This document shows positions 11,660 through 23,034 of a stretch of 64,000 nt of DNA, piece after piece (within the stretch, counting starts at the first letter, position 1; every line of letters begins with the position of its first letter). The notes beneath the pieces were generated by a model. That model was not told the origin of the DNA and made no database searches. It saw only the letters and a list, made by a program, of their open reading frames with translations. A program made the translations under genes and the position numbers. Origin of the DNA: Periconia sp. R9002 (taxonomy: Eukaryota; Ascomycota; Dothideomycetes; Pleosporales; Periconiaceae); assembly GCA_023627715.1 (NCBI GenBank), contig JAMAHW010000021.1, positions 1 to 64,000 on the forward strand. Direction: 5' to 3'.

Positions 11660-13194
11660 GGGGAGGGGGGGATAATTCATGTTGTATGGAATAGAATAAT
11701 CGAGATCATCTAGGATGGAAAAGTCCAAATCATCTAGATCGGAATGATCCGTATTGTCTGCAACACAATAATTAGTTGACATATCGATTTCGTCGTGAAG
11801 CGAGGGTGAAATTTTGTGGGGGGGGGTTTTGTTGTGTTTTTGTTTGGTTATTGTTCTGAATCTATTTTGTGATGTTCGCAGAAGGAAACCTCTACGGACA
11901 GTTTGAGATACCTACACAAGACGCAGAATTACTCTCTGTGCATTTCGATATTACATCTGTATTGTGTAAGCACGAAGACTAATTCTGATCTTAGTAAGCT
12001 ACAGTTTTACACTGTGCATTGTCAATAACTATCTTCACAGTGTGTTTGCAAAGTCGATATCAAAGAGGGTATGTGCCATCTCCAGTACGCCCCATTTCCA
12101 AGGTCTTCCTAGGCTTCCATCGAACAGCGATAGGGCTTCTTCAAAGTTTTCTCTTTATTTGCGACAAAGCATTTTCAAAGATATGCGCAGCATGAACCAA
12201 AATCGCCCTGAACATCCCGTTGGTGTAAAGGTAGTGTAATAAAGTATATAGAATCCTCAAAATAAGAGGTTGTCTAGTTGGAGAAATGGCGCACCCATCT
12301 GAAGGACTGAACGAGAAATCAATCAACCTTAACTTCTGTAGGGAATATTTTGGTGGTCTACTTTATTATCGTTCAAGCCAGCTGATTGTGGGTGTGACCT
12401 TTCAACGTGAGAACTGTTATCTCACGTGATAGTGACATGTGAGGTTTCCAAACGCACGAGGACCCATATTTTCTCTACATATATTACGATAATAACACTT
12501 AGTCCTACTTTAAAAATTCACAACTCCGTCAGTGTCTATAGGAAAAACACGATAAGTGAATCTCCGGCGGAAATGACGGCTTCGCAATATGTTCCTAACA
12601 AGAACCCTCTCACCGTCTCACTATATCGACCTCATATATAATATAAGGCTGAGATGACCGGCTTCAAACGTAGTTGAAATTTATATATTCCCACAAAAAC
12701 GACCAGTATGGCGAGAGGATGTGATCATTCTATTATTACCTAGAATGACCATGATGCCTCAATGATACCGTAGAACGAACATCAATCAACCTGACTCCCA
12801 AATAGCACTGTCTTCGAAGACCTTCATAAAATCAAACCAGAGGTGGTGATGCTACGCAAAGTGAAACGTGGCCTCGACATGGAGCTTCTGTTTGCTGTGG
12901 TGGAAGGAATCGGTGATTGGCATATTGGTTGAGTCTCCAACCTGGATGTTAGGCCCAGCCACAACCGACTATTTCCCTTTTCGACATATTTGTTTGTTCA
13001 CATTTCAACCGATGGTCGACTTTCTCTTTCCGCATCGGCTCCGATGGAGTGAAAGACTCTCTTATCTGGCTGCGCGAGGCTGAGCAAGTTATCAAACGGT
13101 GATTCATGACGAATTACTGGTTTACAGGAGTAGTTGCGCCTTCGTCAGGGCGAGCACGAGCACATAACATACATTAGCGCCGTTCTGCTCAGAA
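11660..13194. other. Spacer between orphan genes B and C
   Basis: Holds the upstream continuation of gene B's acidic repeat-like coding (ATG at about 11781 on the minus strand, Asp-rich, ending in a stop), a G-run at 11819-11826 and AT-rich DNA. No convincing gene was found between about 11,800 and 13,200. Confidence 0.5.
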
Positions 13195-13202
13195 TATATA
13201 AA
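13195..13202 (+). promoter_or_regulatory. TATA box of orphan gene C
   Basis: TATATAAA 133 bp upstream of the ATG at 13335, followed by a pyrimidine-rich leader. Confidence 0.6.
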
Positions 13203-13334
13203 CACTCACCCCCCGCCGTGGTTGCCAGAAAAGTGTCCCCACGCAGCTCAACCCATCTTCAACTTCAGGTCTTTCTCTGAGTACCTCCTTTCAATTCAAT
13301 CTTTCAATCCTTCTGAGCACTCCGTTCTGAGAAA

Positions 13335-15164
13335 ATGACTCCCCCGAGCCGGAAGAGACGTCTGCAACACGACGAATCGGAGGCAAGTCAGCCAGATCGT
13401 CCTTCCAAACTGACTGACTCTGGAAACCCGTTCAACGTTTCCTCCACTTCCTTGATGACTCTTTCCCAACGCCAACACAGAGCTTTGGCACCTCGTCCAC
13501 CTTTGGGGCCAGTGACGGGAAATGCACAAACCTCTCAAACCCCTCCTGGCCGCCCCTCTTGCATGCTTGACGACCTCATAAAGGCAGGCGAAGTTGCGGC
13601 TCAGATCAAAAATTCCGAACCTTCAAACGCCGCGACACCACTAGGATATACTCCCGACCAAATGTTATACTGGAATGGTACAGAAAAATTGCTATACCGG
13701 GAATGGATGCAGCTTTTCTCTCTACAGCCATCGCTATTGTTTTACACCTCCCAAGAGGTCAATCGAACTTATCAGCACCAGAAGGGACCGTCTTTCACCG
13801 CATGGCGGTCTGTACACTCAAAGTCCATGAGCACCGATCAAGAAAACGCTGCAGATTGGGAGCCTATGGCGGCCAGTGCTCAGGCGCAACGGACGAATAT
13901 GATCAATCGCTGCCCTTCGGGTACAGGTATACCCAACGAGAACTTTGGGATTTTTGACAACATGGGAACGGTTCGACATGAGGAATATCTAAACCCTTCA
14001 GTAAGTGCCTTCACAGGACTTCCTAAAGCTATTGCACCATCCCAATTTGAGGCGGTGTTTCCACCAGTGAATCCGGATACGCCTCAAGCTATGTTGAGCA
14101 ACCAATTGTCCGATTTCCAAAATACATTTCCCTCTCTCCCTCCTGACCAGACATGGGCAAATCCACAACCCATGGCAAACAATCCGCTGATCATCGATCC
14201 AAACCTGGAATATGCGATGAATGCGTCGATAGCATCAGGATCCATTGCCGGGTCCCAACACGACCAGACTGCAACAACATCAGTATCAGGATCAACAGGG
14301 TCCCAGCAACACCAAATTGCAACAACATCAGCGAAAGAACGGCTCAGCAGGGGCAGGACCCTCTATCAATTCTCAGAAGGGGAAAAGAGGGTTTTTCGCG
14401 AAATTTTGGACAAAGACCTCCCACAGGAGGCTGAGAATGGGAAAACACACGACCTGGAGTCTTCCTGTCCTCCTCCCAACGTGGACATAAGCTTGCTTCA
14501 TTTTGACGTAAGCGTAGAGGAACTTTTGACGGTAGGTTAAGCAAGAACTCCCATATCGACATGTAGTAACTAACGTTTCTAGTTCTTCCCTCGCCATACC
14601 ATGTGGTATTCAATTGCCAACAGGCTGTCCACGCATGGGTGGTCAGCTAGAACAATCATACACTATATTGTGAGTACTCCAATCATTGCATTAATGAGAA
14701 ATGTGGACTAACTAATTCAGCACTCAACGAGAAACTTGGGTGATGTTAATACTATCCAACGTACAACGGTGGAGAAAAGGCTCACTGCTGGCAAGGCTTG
14801 GAAGAGCGAAAGCCCTCCAAAGGTGATTTCAGCAAATCCGAGCCACATGTCCAACAAGTGGGCACAAAAATCACGGTCACCTCCACACATGGATTATTTT
14901 GTGGTGGATCTGGCAGAAGGGTTGAACGACCCCAAACTTCCAGAAACAGGTCGCTTGACTCTATCACGAGTCGTTCAGCACGTGATCGAAAACGACGATC
15001 GCGATCTGCGACTGAGCGATGTGAACGAGTATGCTCGTCAACACGGTTTGCTTGTACAGAAGGATGGGTACGACGTGAAGGCAGTGGATACCCACACTGC
15101 AAAGAGCTTGGCGGGGAAGTTAAGAACAGACTTCCACAAGAAATTCGATGCGCGACTCCCGTAG
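13335..15164 (+). CDS. Orphan family member C
   Basis: Three exons, 13335-14531, 14583-14669 and 14721-15164, all phase 0, give 575 aa. Introns are 51 bp each with clean GTAGGT/GTGAGT donors and CTAAC-type branch sites. The N-terminal 380 residues are Ser/Thr/Gln/Pro-rich and presumably disordered, opening with a basic MTPPSRKRRLQ that could be a nuclear localisation signal. The shared domain follows: exon 1 ends in EELLT and exon 2 begins FFPRHTMWYSIANRL, matching LLTYFPKHTFWYDI of the paralogue at 33.9 kb. Exon 3 carries VDLAEGLNDPKLPETGR. The frame is intact, with a TATA box and leader, so it is probably functional. I recognise no catalytic motif, and its role is unknown. Confidence 0.75.
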
Positions 15165-16175
15165 CATGTCAAGTTGCAGCAGGAGCCGGGCGTCACCAGA
15201 GTTGTTTTATTGTCTCTTCTTGCTTAACTATGTTTCTTACGGCAAAACCTACATTGGGTGGCCATTCACAATGTCTTTTTACCTTCCGTTGACCCTTTTC
15301 AGGGTATCTGAAATTAGGCCATAGCACTTTTGTTCTCGCTACCTTGTATAACACATCAACAAGCAGTGAATAATTACCTAGGTAGATAAGATAAAGCTTT
15401 ATTTATCCAAAACTCGTATCATAATTCTGTGAATGAAATCTTAAACCAAATGGCGGATCATAGAAGCAGCACTTTTCCAATGATACCATAGCATTCGTCC
15501 AAATGCGAAAGTGATATTCTTTTTTCGTGTGATCTGTGGGCCTGTTTCTCTCCGTTTTATGTTGTGCCTTGATCGCTAAAAAACTTAGCGTTATACCCAG
15601 TTTCATGGATCTTCCCTCTGCTTCCCTTACAAACTTTCACGTTTGCAAACATCGAGAATGGGATGTCATCACGGTGACTTCTGAGTATTGTTTCTTGTGA
15701 AGGTTAGTTTCAGGTAAACAGACTGTGCATCGACCTAGGAACAATCCGGACTAGCCTGATTCTTTGCGCGCACACGTGCGCGATAATAAGCCCGGAAAAT
15801 CCGATCATCATCGCAAACATATTGGAGCGGGTATGAATGACATCTTGAACGGGTAAAAGTATGGATAAACTCAGGCTACCGGTGGCCCCTTAACCTTACG
15901 CAAATCAAGCTCCAGTGCCCCCTGCGTAGCAATATCTCCGAATTGCATTAGATGATTCCGAATGACCCACAGCCGGCATTTGTGGATCTTCTTTACACCC
16001 GAATCGTCTTTTACTATACCGAGCGGCTATCTAACACTGCAATACGAGCTTAAATCTCTGGGGTAAACATGGCTTGGTTGTCAAGACGGATATATTCTGT
16101 GCCTGGATGAAAATAGTTGTATACCCGGTTTGATCAGGTCATCGCCTATTGTGCAAGGTGTCGAACAAGATGAAG
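15165..16175. other. Spacer before the xylanase gene
   Basis: No supported gene. A 67-codon minus-strand frame (15403-15606) starts with a hydrophobic segment but has no other coding sign. The 3' part should hold xylanase promoter elements. Confidence 0.5.
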
Positions 16176-16183
16176 TATATATA
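16176..16183 (+). promoter_or_regulatory. TATA-like element of the xylanase gene
   Basis: TATATATA 68 bp upstream of the ATG at 16244. The distance suits a TATA box with a short leader. Confidence 0.5.
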
Positions 16184-16243
16184 CTCCTTGCGGAGGCATC
16201 ACTGATGGTTTTCTTGCAGTCAGAATTGACGAACGAGACCAGG

Positions 16244-17471
<1,228 letters not shown>

Positions 17472-18166
17472 ATTGGGTCAGACATCCACCATTGTACATA
17501 GTTCCGATTGGAAGAACTGGGAAATTCATTGTGTGCAATTATGAGGAAGAGCGTGCATTGAAAGCCCCGCTTGAAAGATAACCACTTTTGTGTGCGTTAC
17601 ATTGTGAAATCGCGTGTTGTACGAATCCTGTGTGTCCTCAGTATTTACCTTTGGTCGGGCGTTTCTGTCAACTTGCAATACTGGGAGCACCACCTTTTTA
17701 GTATCATCGCAGCCGAGGGGCATCTGAAGCACTGGCTTTTTGCCGACATACCATTTGTTGCGAGGCTACAAGGCAAGTTTAAGCGCGGAGATTGTGTAGC
17801 AGCAATCCATATGCAGTTTGCTTAGCTAATCAAACTTGGACCTCTTCGAACCTTTTTTTCACACAATATTGAATGTAGTGCAAGATGTTTTGATCAAATT
17901 TATTCGTCAGGCAAACAATAAGACATTTACCACGATTTGACAAGTTTGTGTATTTCCTCCGTCAAACACTTTTTACCGTTGCCGACGTCCTTTCTCTATC
18001 AGCCTTGCCCGGATTAGTGTATCTCATCAAAGATAAGTGAAGCTTTTCTATTGATCCTTCCTATCGAGGCCCTTGTCACATGCAACCCTTGCTGCATTTT
18101 TTAGAGTGTATCTGTCCCGATACATGTCTCAAGTGAGCATTCTAGTCAAAGAGGGCTTGCTTAAGA
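17472..18166. other. Spacer between convergent xylanase and NADAR genes
   Basis: Holds both 3' untranslated regions. No supported coding sequence or repeat. Confidence 0.5.
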
Positions 18167-18955
18167 TTAAACAACCGTCCAATCTTCAACAACGACCCAG
18201 TCCTCGTCTACCTCCTCGTCAACCTCTGTAGGCTTCGGGATCCGGACGAGTAGGTCATTGAGCGCCTCACGTTGCTCGGTGAAAAGATGGCTTCGAATGT
18301 TCATGAGAGATTTACCCAGAAGATTTCGGCCTGGCCATAGGTTCCCTCCCCATTTAGCTTTGAAAGCTTTCGCATCGGGCAACTTCAGGCCACATCCCAG
18401 CAGCTTGTCTTCTGAGATTGCGACGATTTCGCGATGGCAGGTATTGAGTAGGCGGACCTTCAGAGCCGCGGCCTCTTCGGAAGAGGTGAACTTGGCGTAA
18501 TTCGCTTTGTCCAGTACTCCGCTTGCGGCTATTGATGGGTATTAGCGTATCTTTGCGGGTTCTGAAGTGAGTATTAAACTGTACCATGTTTCCAAGACTC
18601 GTATTTGGAGTTGTCGCCTTCAGCTTGAGATGCGTCCAATTGTTTTCCGAGGATTTGATAAGTATCTGGGTCATCTGAGCGTAAGATGGCCTCACTAATC
18701 TCCTGCACCAGGTCAGTAAATGAGACTGCTTTGAAAATCAGAGGAAATTACCTTCTTGCCGAGATGAACTGCTTTGGTGTATTGAATGAGTTGCTCGGCG
18801 CAAGTGAATGTCCTACCCGGCCCCTTGAACTTGGAAATGTACATTGTACTCAACCAGCCATTCTCACCAAGGGCGTCGTCGAAGAATACTGGGTCCTTAG
18901 TCAGGTCGACTTGTATAACGTGTCCTTAGTCTTTGGTGGTCTTTGTGTGAGACAT
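18167..18955 (-). pseudogene. NADAR-domain protein gene with in-frame stop at codon 10
   Basis: Exons 18955-18752, 18702-18585 and 18528-18167 read as one frame of about 227 codons. Diagnostic NADAR (YbiA-like) features are visible: ENGWLSTMYISKFKG, TCAEQLIQYTKAVHLG, and WPGRNLLGKSLMNIR near the C-terminus. NADAR enzymes hydrolyse N-glycosidic bonds and some remove ADP-ribose from guanine; the substrate here is unknown. The best-placed start, with the strong context CCACCATGT at 18955, is in frame but meets TAA at 18928-18926. Downstream the frame is clean through both introns. Either the gene is dead, it starts at an internal ATG (about 18845) and loses the first strand of the fold, or the TAA is a sequence error. 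No GT donor exists that could splice the stop out. A charged Glu/Asp/Val tail ends the protein. Confidence 0.7.
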
Positions 18956-19562
18956 GGTGGTTGTGGGTCTTGATGGTTGTGGTAGCGAGAGTTGCAGTTT
19001 CGAGAAATTCAGAGAACCTCTAGACTCGATGCGACTTTATAGTAACTAGAAGCAAACGCATTTCACGCCAAGCCCAAAGGGTGACTCGGAACCCGGGGGC
19101 TCGGAAAAACTGGTTGGTTTGATTCGATAACACGTGATCACCAACATTCACTTCGGCAAGATGCCAAGGCTGTATGCCAAGCCGAGACGAGGTACATGAT
19201 TGGAAATGTGAAATTGAAGTTTCCATTCTATAGGAAAGTTATTTGAGCCTTCGCTGTCGCATATATCAGTGCGTTCGATATCAGGCCTTGCTTTTGCGTA
19301 GGTACATATGTATATGTAGGTGCCCGTGCGACAGATCACTTGTTCTAATGTTCATTTTGAGAGTGTGACCGGCAACTTGAATAAGTTCGGCCGAGGACGT
19401 TATCTGAAAATTTCATCGAGTCCATACCACACTGCGATGATAAGCTCGTATTTATTTTTCACGTGCCATTGTTTGAGTAAAGTAGCACCTAGAGGCACGT
19501 GTACTTCTTAAGGAAACCAGCCAAACTTTGATTGGTTGCTTAGACTCCTACCCCCCGATTCC
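18956..19562. other. Spacer with NADAR promoter
   Basis: No coding sequence supported. CACGTG-type motifs occur at 19132-19137 and nearby. Confidence 0.4.
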
Positions 19563-19935
19563 ATGGAAACTAGCGACATACTGCGGCTAATACAGAGTCA
19601 CGTGCGCGCTCTCCGCAATCAAATTGATGTCATTTGGGCCAGAGAGCTGTATATAGATCTCTGTAGAAACGCGACGACATGGAGGAAAAGTTCCAATGGA
19701 AATAAGCATCATGATCCGCCCAGGGTATACGGTATACGAGATACGCGACCGAATCCGCGTCATGTTTGATATGGATACGCTTGGAGCCCAGATCACAACT
19801 CTTATCACGCTTCCCAAAGGCAATGATGTGATGAGGGGCGAGTGGGGCAAAGTAGAAGAAGATATTGGGGCACGAATGCGTCGGCGCTTATTCTTAGGGT
19901 TTCATTGCGCAAGCCGGATGGTGAGAAGGGTCTAG
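19563..19935 (+). CDS. Hypothetical small protein (two exons)
   Basis: Exons 19563-19601 and 19657-19935 join in phase 0 across a 55-bp GTGCGC...TAG intron to give 105 aa with no recognised domain. The second exon is the better coding candidate, with a charged, balanced composition including YEIRDRIRVMFDMDTLG. The start and the intron are inferred from frame continuity alone. Confidence 0.3.
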
Positions 19936-20286
19936 AAATTTGAGGTTACAACGTTAATGGCAGACTGATCTGGTTTTCTTGATACAATTGAGTCTTCTTG
20001 GATGGGAGGAAGAAAACCCAGAAGAAACACGTCGCGGTACTTGGAGGACCTGGAGTCATCACAACGGGGATTGAATCTTCATTGGTGCATATGTCATTTC
20101 ACTGTTGCAATATTTATGCACATAACCATCGATGCCTTCTTACGCTAGCTCATTCACCAAGAACATATTCTGATTTCGATTACTACATCATGTAGCATAT
20201 CAAGGAAACTTCCGATGACTTTTCTCTTCACCTTTGTAACGACATTCATGGTAGTTCGTTCTCCATCTCACATCGTTCACAAACAG

Positions 20287-21267
20287 TCAATCTGCGCACA
20301 TGCCCGTACACGATGTGCATATCCTCTCATCGCCCATCCCTCGAGTGGTAGTCACACCTAGCACCCTATCCACCATCCTCGCTGCTTTCTCCACAATGTA
20401 ACCAAGATCAATGCAGCTAATTTGCCGCTCCCAAAATGCTTCTTCATGATGACGAATTTTGTATATTGCCTGCCGTAGGAAGTGGCTCAGTTTATCCTGG
20501 CTAATTACGGTCCGAGACTCGACTAAACCCATTCGTATATGAATCAGTTCGATCGGTGTGCACGGTATCGGGAGGTTCTGTGACAGTTGTAGCGCGTCGT
20601 CGTCGGTGAAATTGTCGTCGTTATAGTGTCCACCGTTATCTGGATATTCTGGAATGGTTAAGAATTTGAGAATGAGAGAGCTTTTTGCTCGGTCGACGAT
20701 GTACGTTTTCACCAGTTTTCTCCATTCCACTTCCCGCTCTTTCAACACGGTTGCATTGTTCCTGAACGCTGCAAGGTAGAAAACTCTCTCCCGATCAATC
20801 CGGTACGGTGTACACACACCGTGTCTAGGATTTAGTAGTACGAAAGTTCGTACGCGATCCTCAGCGTTTTCAGTCACTTTTGCAACTGCAACTAGTGGCC
20901 AAGTTCCAGGATCATTGTCGTTCCAATCCAGGATGTCATTCTGATCTGGGCGTATCAAGCCCACGGGTCCTGGAGTTCGGTGCCTCTTTGGATATTTGGT
21001 GTGTAGGGTTGGACAATAGTTGTGCGGTACATATCCTATATGAAGGTATTTGTGGAAGTGAGGGAGGATTTCATCTTGCAACTCCTTGCTCGTAAATTCC
21101 ACTGTGTGGCGTGATTTTCCCATCACCTCAGTATAGTGAGTGGAGCTTCCCTTTCCTCTTGCCCGGACGTACGTTGGGACGGCTGGGACATTGTTGGGCA
21201 GTCTTAAAGCATGTCCCCATATATTGAACGCCAGGTCTTCGATCTGTGAAACACTCGTTCTGGACAT
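20287..21267 (-). CDS. Hypothetical protein, 326 aa
   Basis: One uninterrupted frame from the ATG at 21267. The protein is mixed alpha/beta in character, without signal peptide or membrane helix, and has a Cys pair near the C-terminus (ICTSCTGMC). Segments such as RVRTFVLLNPRHGVCTPYRI and DNDPGTWPLVAVAKV look like a folded domain, but I recognise no family. Length and composition argue for a real gene. Neighbours give no functional hint. Confidence 0.55.
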   Translation of the reverse strand: MSRTSVSQIEDLAFNIWGHALRLPNNVPAVPTYVRARGKGSSTHYTEVMGKSRHTVEFTSKELQDEILPHFHKYLHIGYVPHNYCPTLHTKYPKRHRTPGPVGLIRPDQNDILDWNDNDPGTWPLVAVAKVTENAEDRVRTFVLLNPRHGVCTPYRIDRERVFYLAAFRNNATVLKEREVEWRKLVKTYIVDRAKSSLILKFLTIPEYPDNGGHYNDDNFTDDDALQLSQNLPIPCTPIELIHIRMGLVESRTVISQDKLSHFLRQAIYKIRHHEEAFWERQISCIDLGYIVEKAARMVDRVLGVTTTRGMGDERICTSCTGMCAD

Positions 21268-22375
21268 CCTGAATGGATCGTCAAGGATTTGAATGTAAGT
21301 GAGATAAGATTGTTTTGAAGATGTGCAGTCAGGTTAATCTGTCTGTTGTGAGAGCAGATTGCAAGAAGTTCAACAAGCGGTGAGACGGACGAGCGACCTG
21401 CTTCTTTGTACGCATGGCCAATGGGATGATAGATTCCCGTAAGAGAAACACTAACCAAGCTTTAATCGACTACGCGGGAGCAATAGTCTTTTTCCCTACA
21501 TACGTATCGCGAATGATCTGTGACGTCGGTCCTTCCTTCCTGCTACGCACAGTTACAAACCGCGCCTTGCTCTTGAAATACACACGTAGCTTAGCAGACC
21601 GCACCTCTGACCAATGCCGCCCCTGGTGTCGAACATTGCTATGCTACATTATTCAAGCCCAGAAGCTGCTACGACGGCGTCGAAAACCACACATTCACGT
21701 GCGTGGCCTGACCACCCGGTGTTCCACCACTAAACTACCAGTCTGTAAATTGTGGATTGATATCAGCCTCAGCTCCAACCAGACGTAGAATTGAACCCTG
21801 GAGAATTAAAGCGGTAAAGTTAGGGCGTGTGAGATATTTCTAGTGCCGATGACAACACGCGCAAACGAGATGTAACGAGGCACGGAGTGAGGACGAGGCG
21901 TTTGTTCGGCGTTGTATGCGGCGGTGTATCGTGTTTGTGGCAAGTAGTACAGCGGAGGGGTCACGATTATGGTTGACTGAGCGGATAGTATATGGTTGGT
22001 TGCAGTAACCACCACAACGATGTATAAGCGATCAACGACACGATATAGGTGATCGAGGGTAATAGAGAAATTGCGAATGAGATGATACATTACATTCATT
22101 AACATAAACATTAAGATCGTAATCTATTCTACAAGTTCTTGAATGTTTGTGGGTATCTGCTGGGTGAACCAACGGGCGACATTTGTTGGTCACCCCTTCC
22201 TCGCACGCTATTTCCTCCGATGGCGTCATACTTGTCCTACCTTCTTTCACCTCTTTTCGCTGCGGGGGGTTGCTTCTTTTATTTACGCGATAGTCGTCCT
22301 GCCGCACGCCGTCAACTTATTTTCACACCCGTCAACACTCATCAGTTCTCGACAACGATCCGTCTACCAGTCATC
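21268..22375. other. Spacer with a tRNA-like relic
   Basis: No supported protein gene. On the minus strand near 21,740-21,660 an exact polymerase III A-box (TAGTTTAGTGG) is followed about 45 bp later by GGTTTTCGACGCC, one base away from a B-box. Acceptor and T stems do not pair, so this is at most a decayed tRNA or tRNA-derived element. Confidence 0.35.
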
Positions 22376-22963
22376 ATGCCGACTCCAGACGCCCAACCTT
22401 CCGCAGGACTCCCTCACCAAAATACGGATCGTAGTGCCGTCCAGTCGCCACGCCACGGCCTGGCCAATCCTCCTCATGGGCTCGTTAAAGGGAACGAGGG
22501 AAAGATTGAGCTGCCGACCAAGGACCACGAGGAGACCTGGGTCCGCGAATGGCGGAGCGAGGAAGCAGCGCTAACGGCCCTTGAAGAAGTTTGTCTCAGG
22601 GACATGGTTGGCGAGATCTATGGGAGGAATCGTTGCAAACGCGATGAGAGTTGCCATGCCGTATTCCACATTTGCCTCAACTGGTTGTTCCAGAAAGACA
22701 TGAAGGTGAGTTTGTTTGCGCATCGTTTTGGGGCCTTTTCGCTAATCCTTTGTGGCCAGAAGTGCACAGAGGGCCATCCAGTTCATATCGACGGGGAGAA
22801 GAAGCTGGTCGCGCACATCCCGCCGGTTTGCAAGGCGCTTCTGAAGAAAGAAGAATGTCAGAAACCACGGGGAAAGTGTCTGGAGGCGCATATTGGAGCG
22901 GAAAGTGTGCACAAAAGGATAGAGAAGCGAAGTGCAAGCATGAAGACGGCCGGGCCTTCTTGA
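22376..22963 (+). CDS. CCCH-type zinc-finger mini-protein Z1 (paralogue of 41042-41594)
   Basis: Exons 22376-22705 and 22760-22963 give 177 aa. The 54-bp intron (GTGAGT...CAG) has no stop and keeps frame, so an unspliced form of 195 aa is also readable. A Pro/Ser-rich N-terminus of about 70 residues precedes three Cys/His clusters: VCLRDMVGEIYGRNRCKRD plus a following Cys/His pair, a middle KCTEGHPVH, and a good finger CKALLKKEECQKPRGKCLEAH (C-x8-C-x6-C-x3-H; 21-residue span split here as CKALLKKEEC + QKPRGKCLEAH). CCCH fingers usually bind RNA, so that is the inferred role. The gene at 41.0 kb shares all three clusters and the intron position and phase. It converges on the ABC transporter with only 71 bp between stop codons. 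Confidence 0.7.
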   Translation: MPTPDAQPSAGLPHQNTDRSAVQSPRHGLANPPHGLVKGNEGKIELPTKDHEETWVREWRSEEAALTALEEVCLRDMVGEIYGRNRCKRDESCHAVFHICLNWLFQKDMKVSLFAHRFGAFSLILCGQKCTEGHPVHIDGEKKLVAHIPPVCKALLKKEECQKPRGKCLEAHIGAESVHKRIEKRSASMKTAGPS

Positions 22964-23034
22964 GAAACTGCAGTGGAGAGGTGGTGAACGGAGTACAAGC
23001 GGGGCATCTGATGGTTCACCCGTACAACAAGCGT

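Noticed and set aside
21780..21820. B-box-like GGTTCAATTC on the minus strand as a separate tRNA
   Set aside because: No matching A-box upstream and no T-stem pairing.
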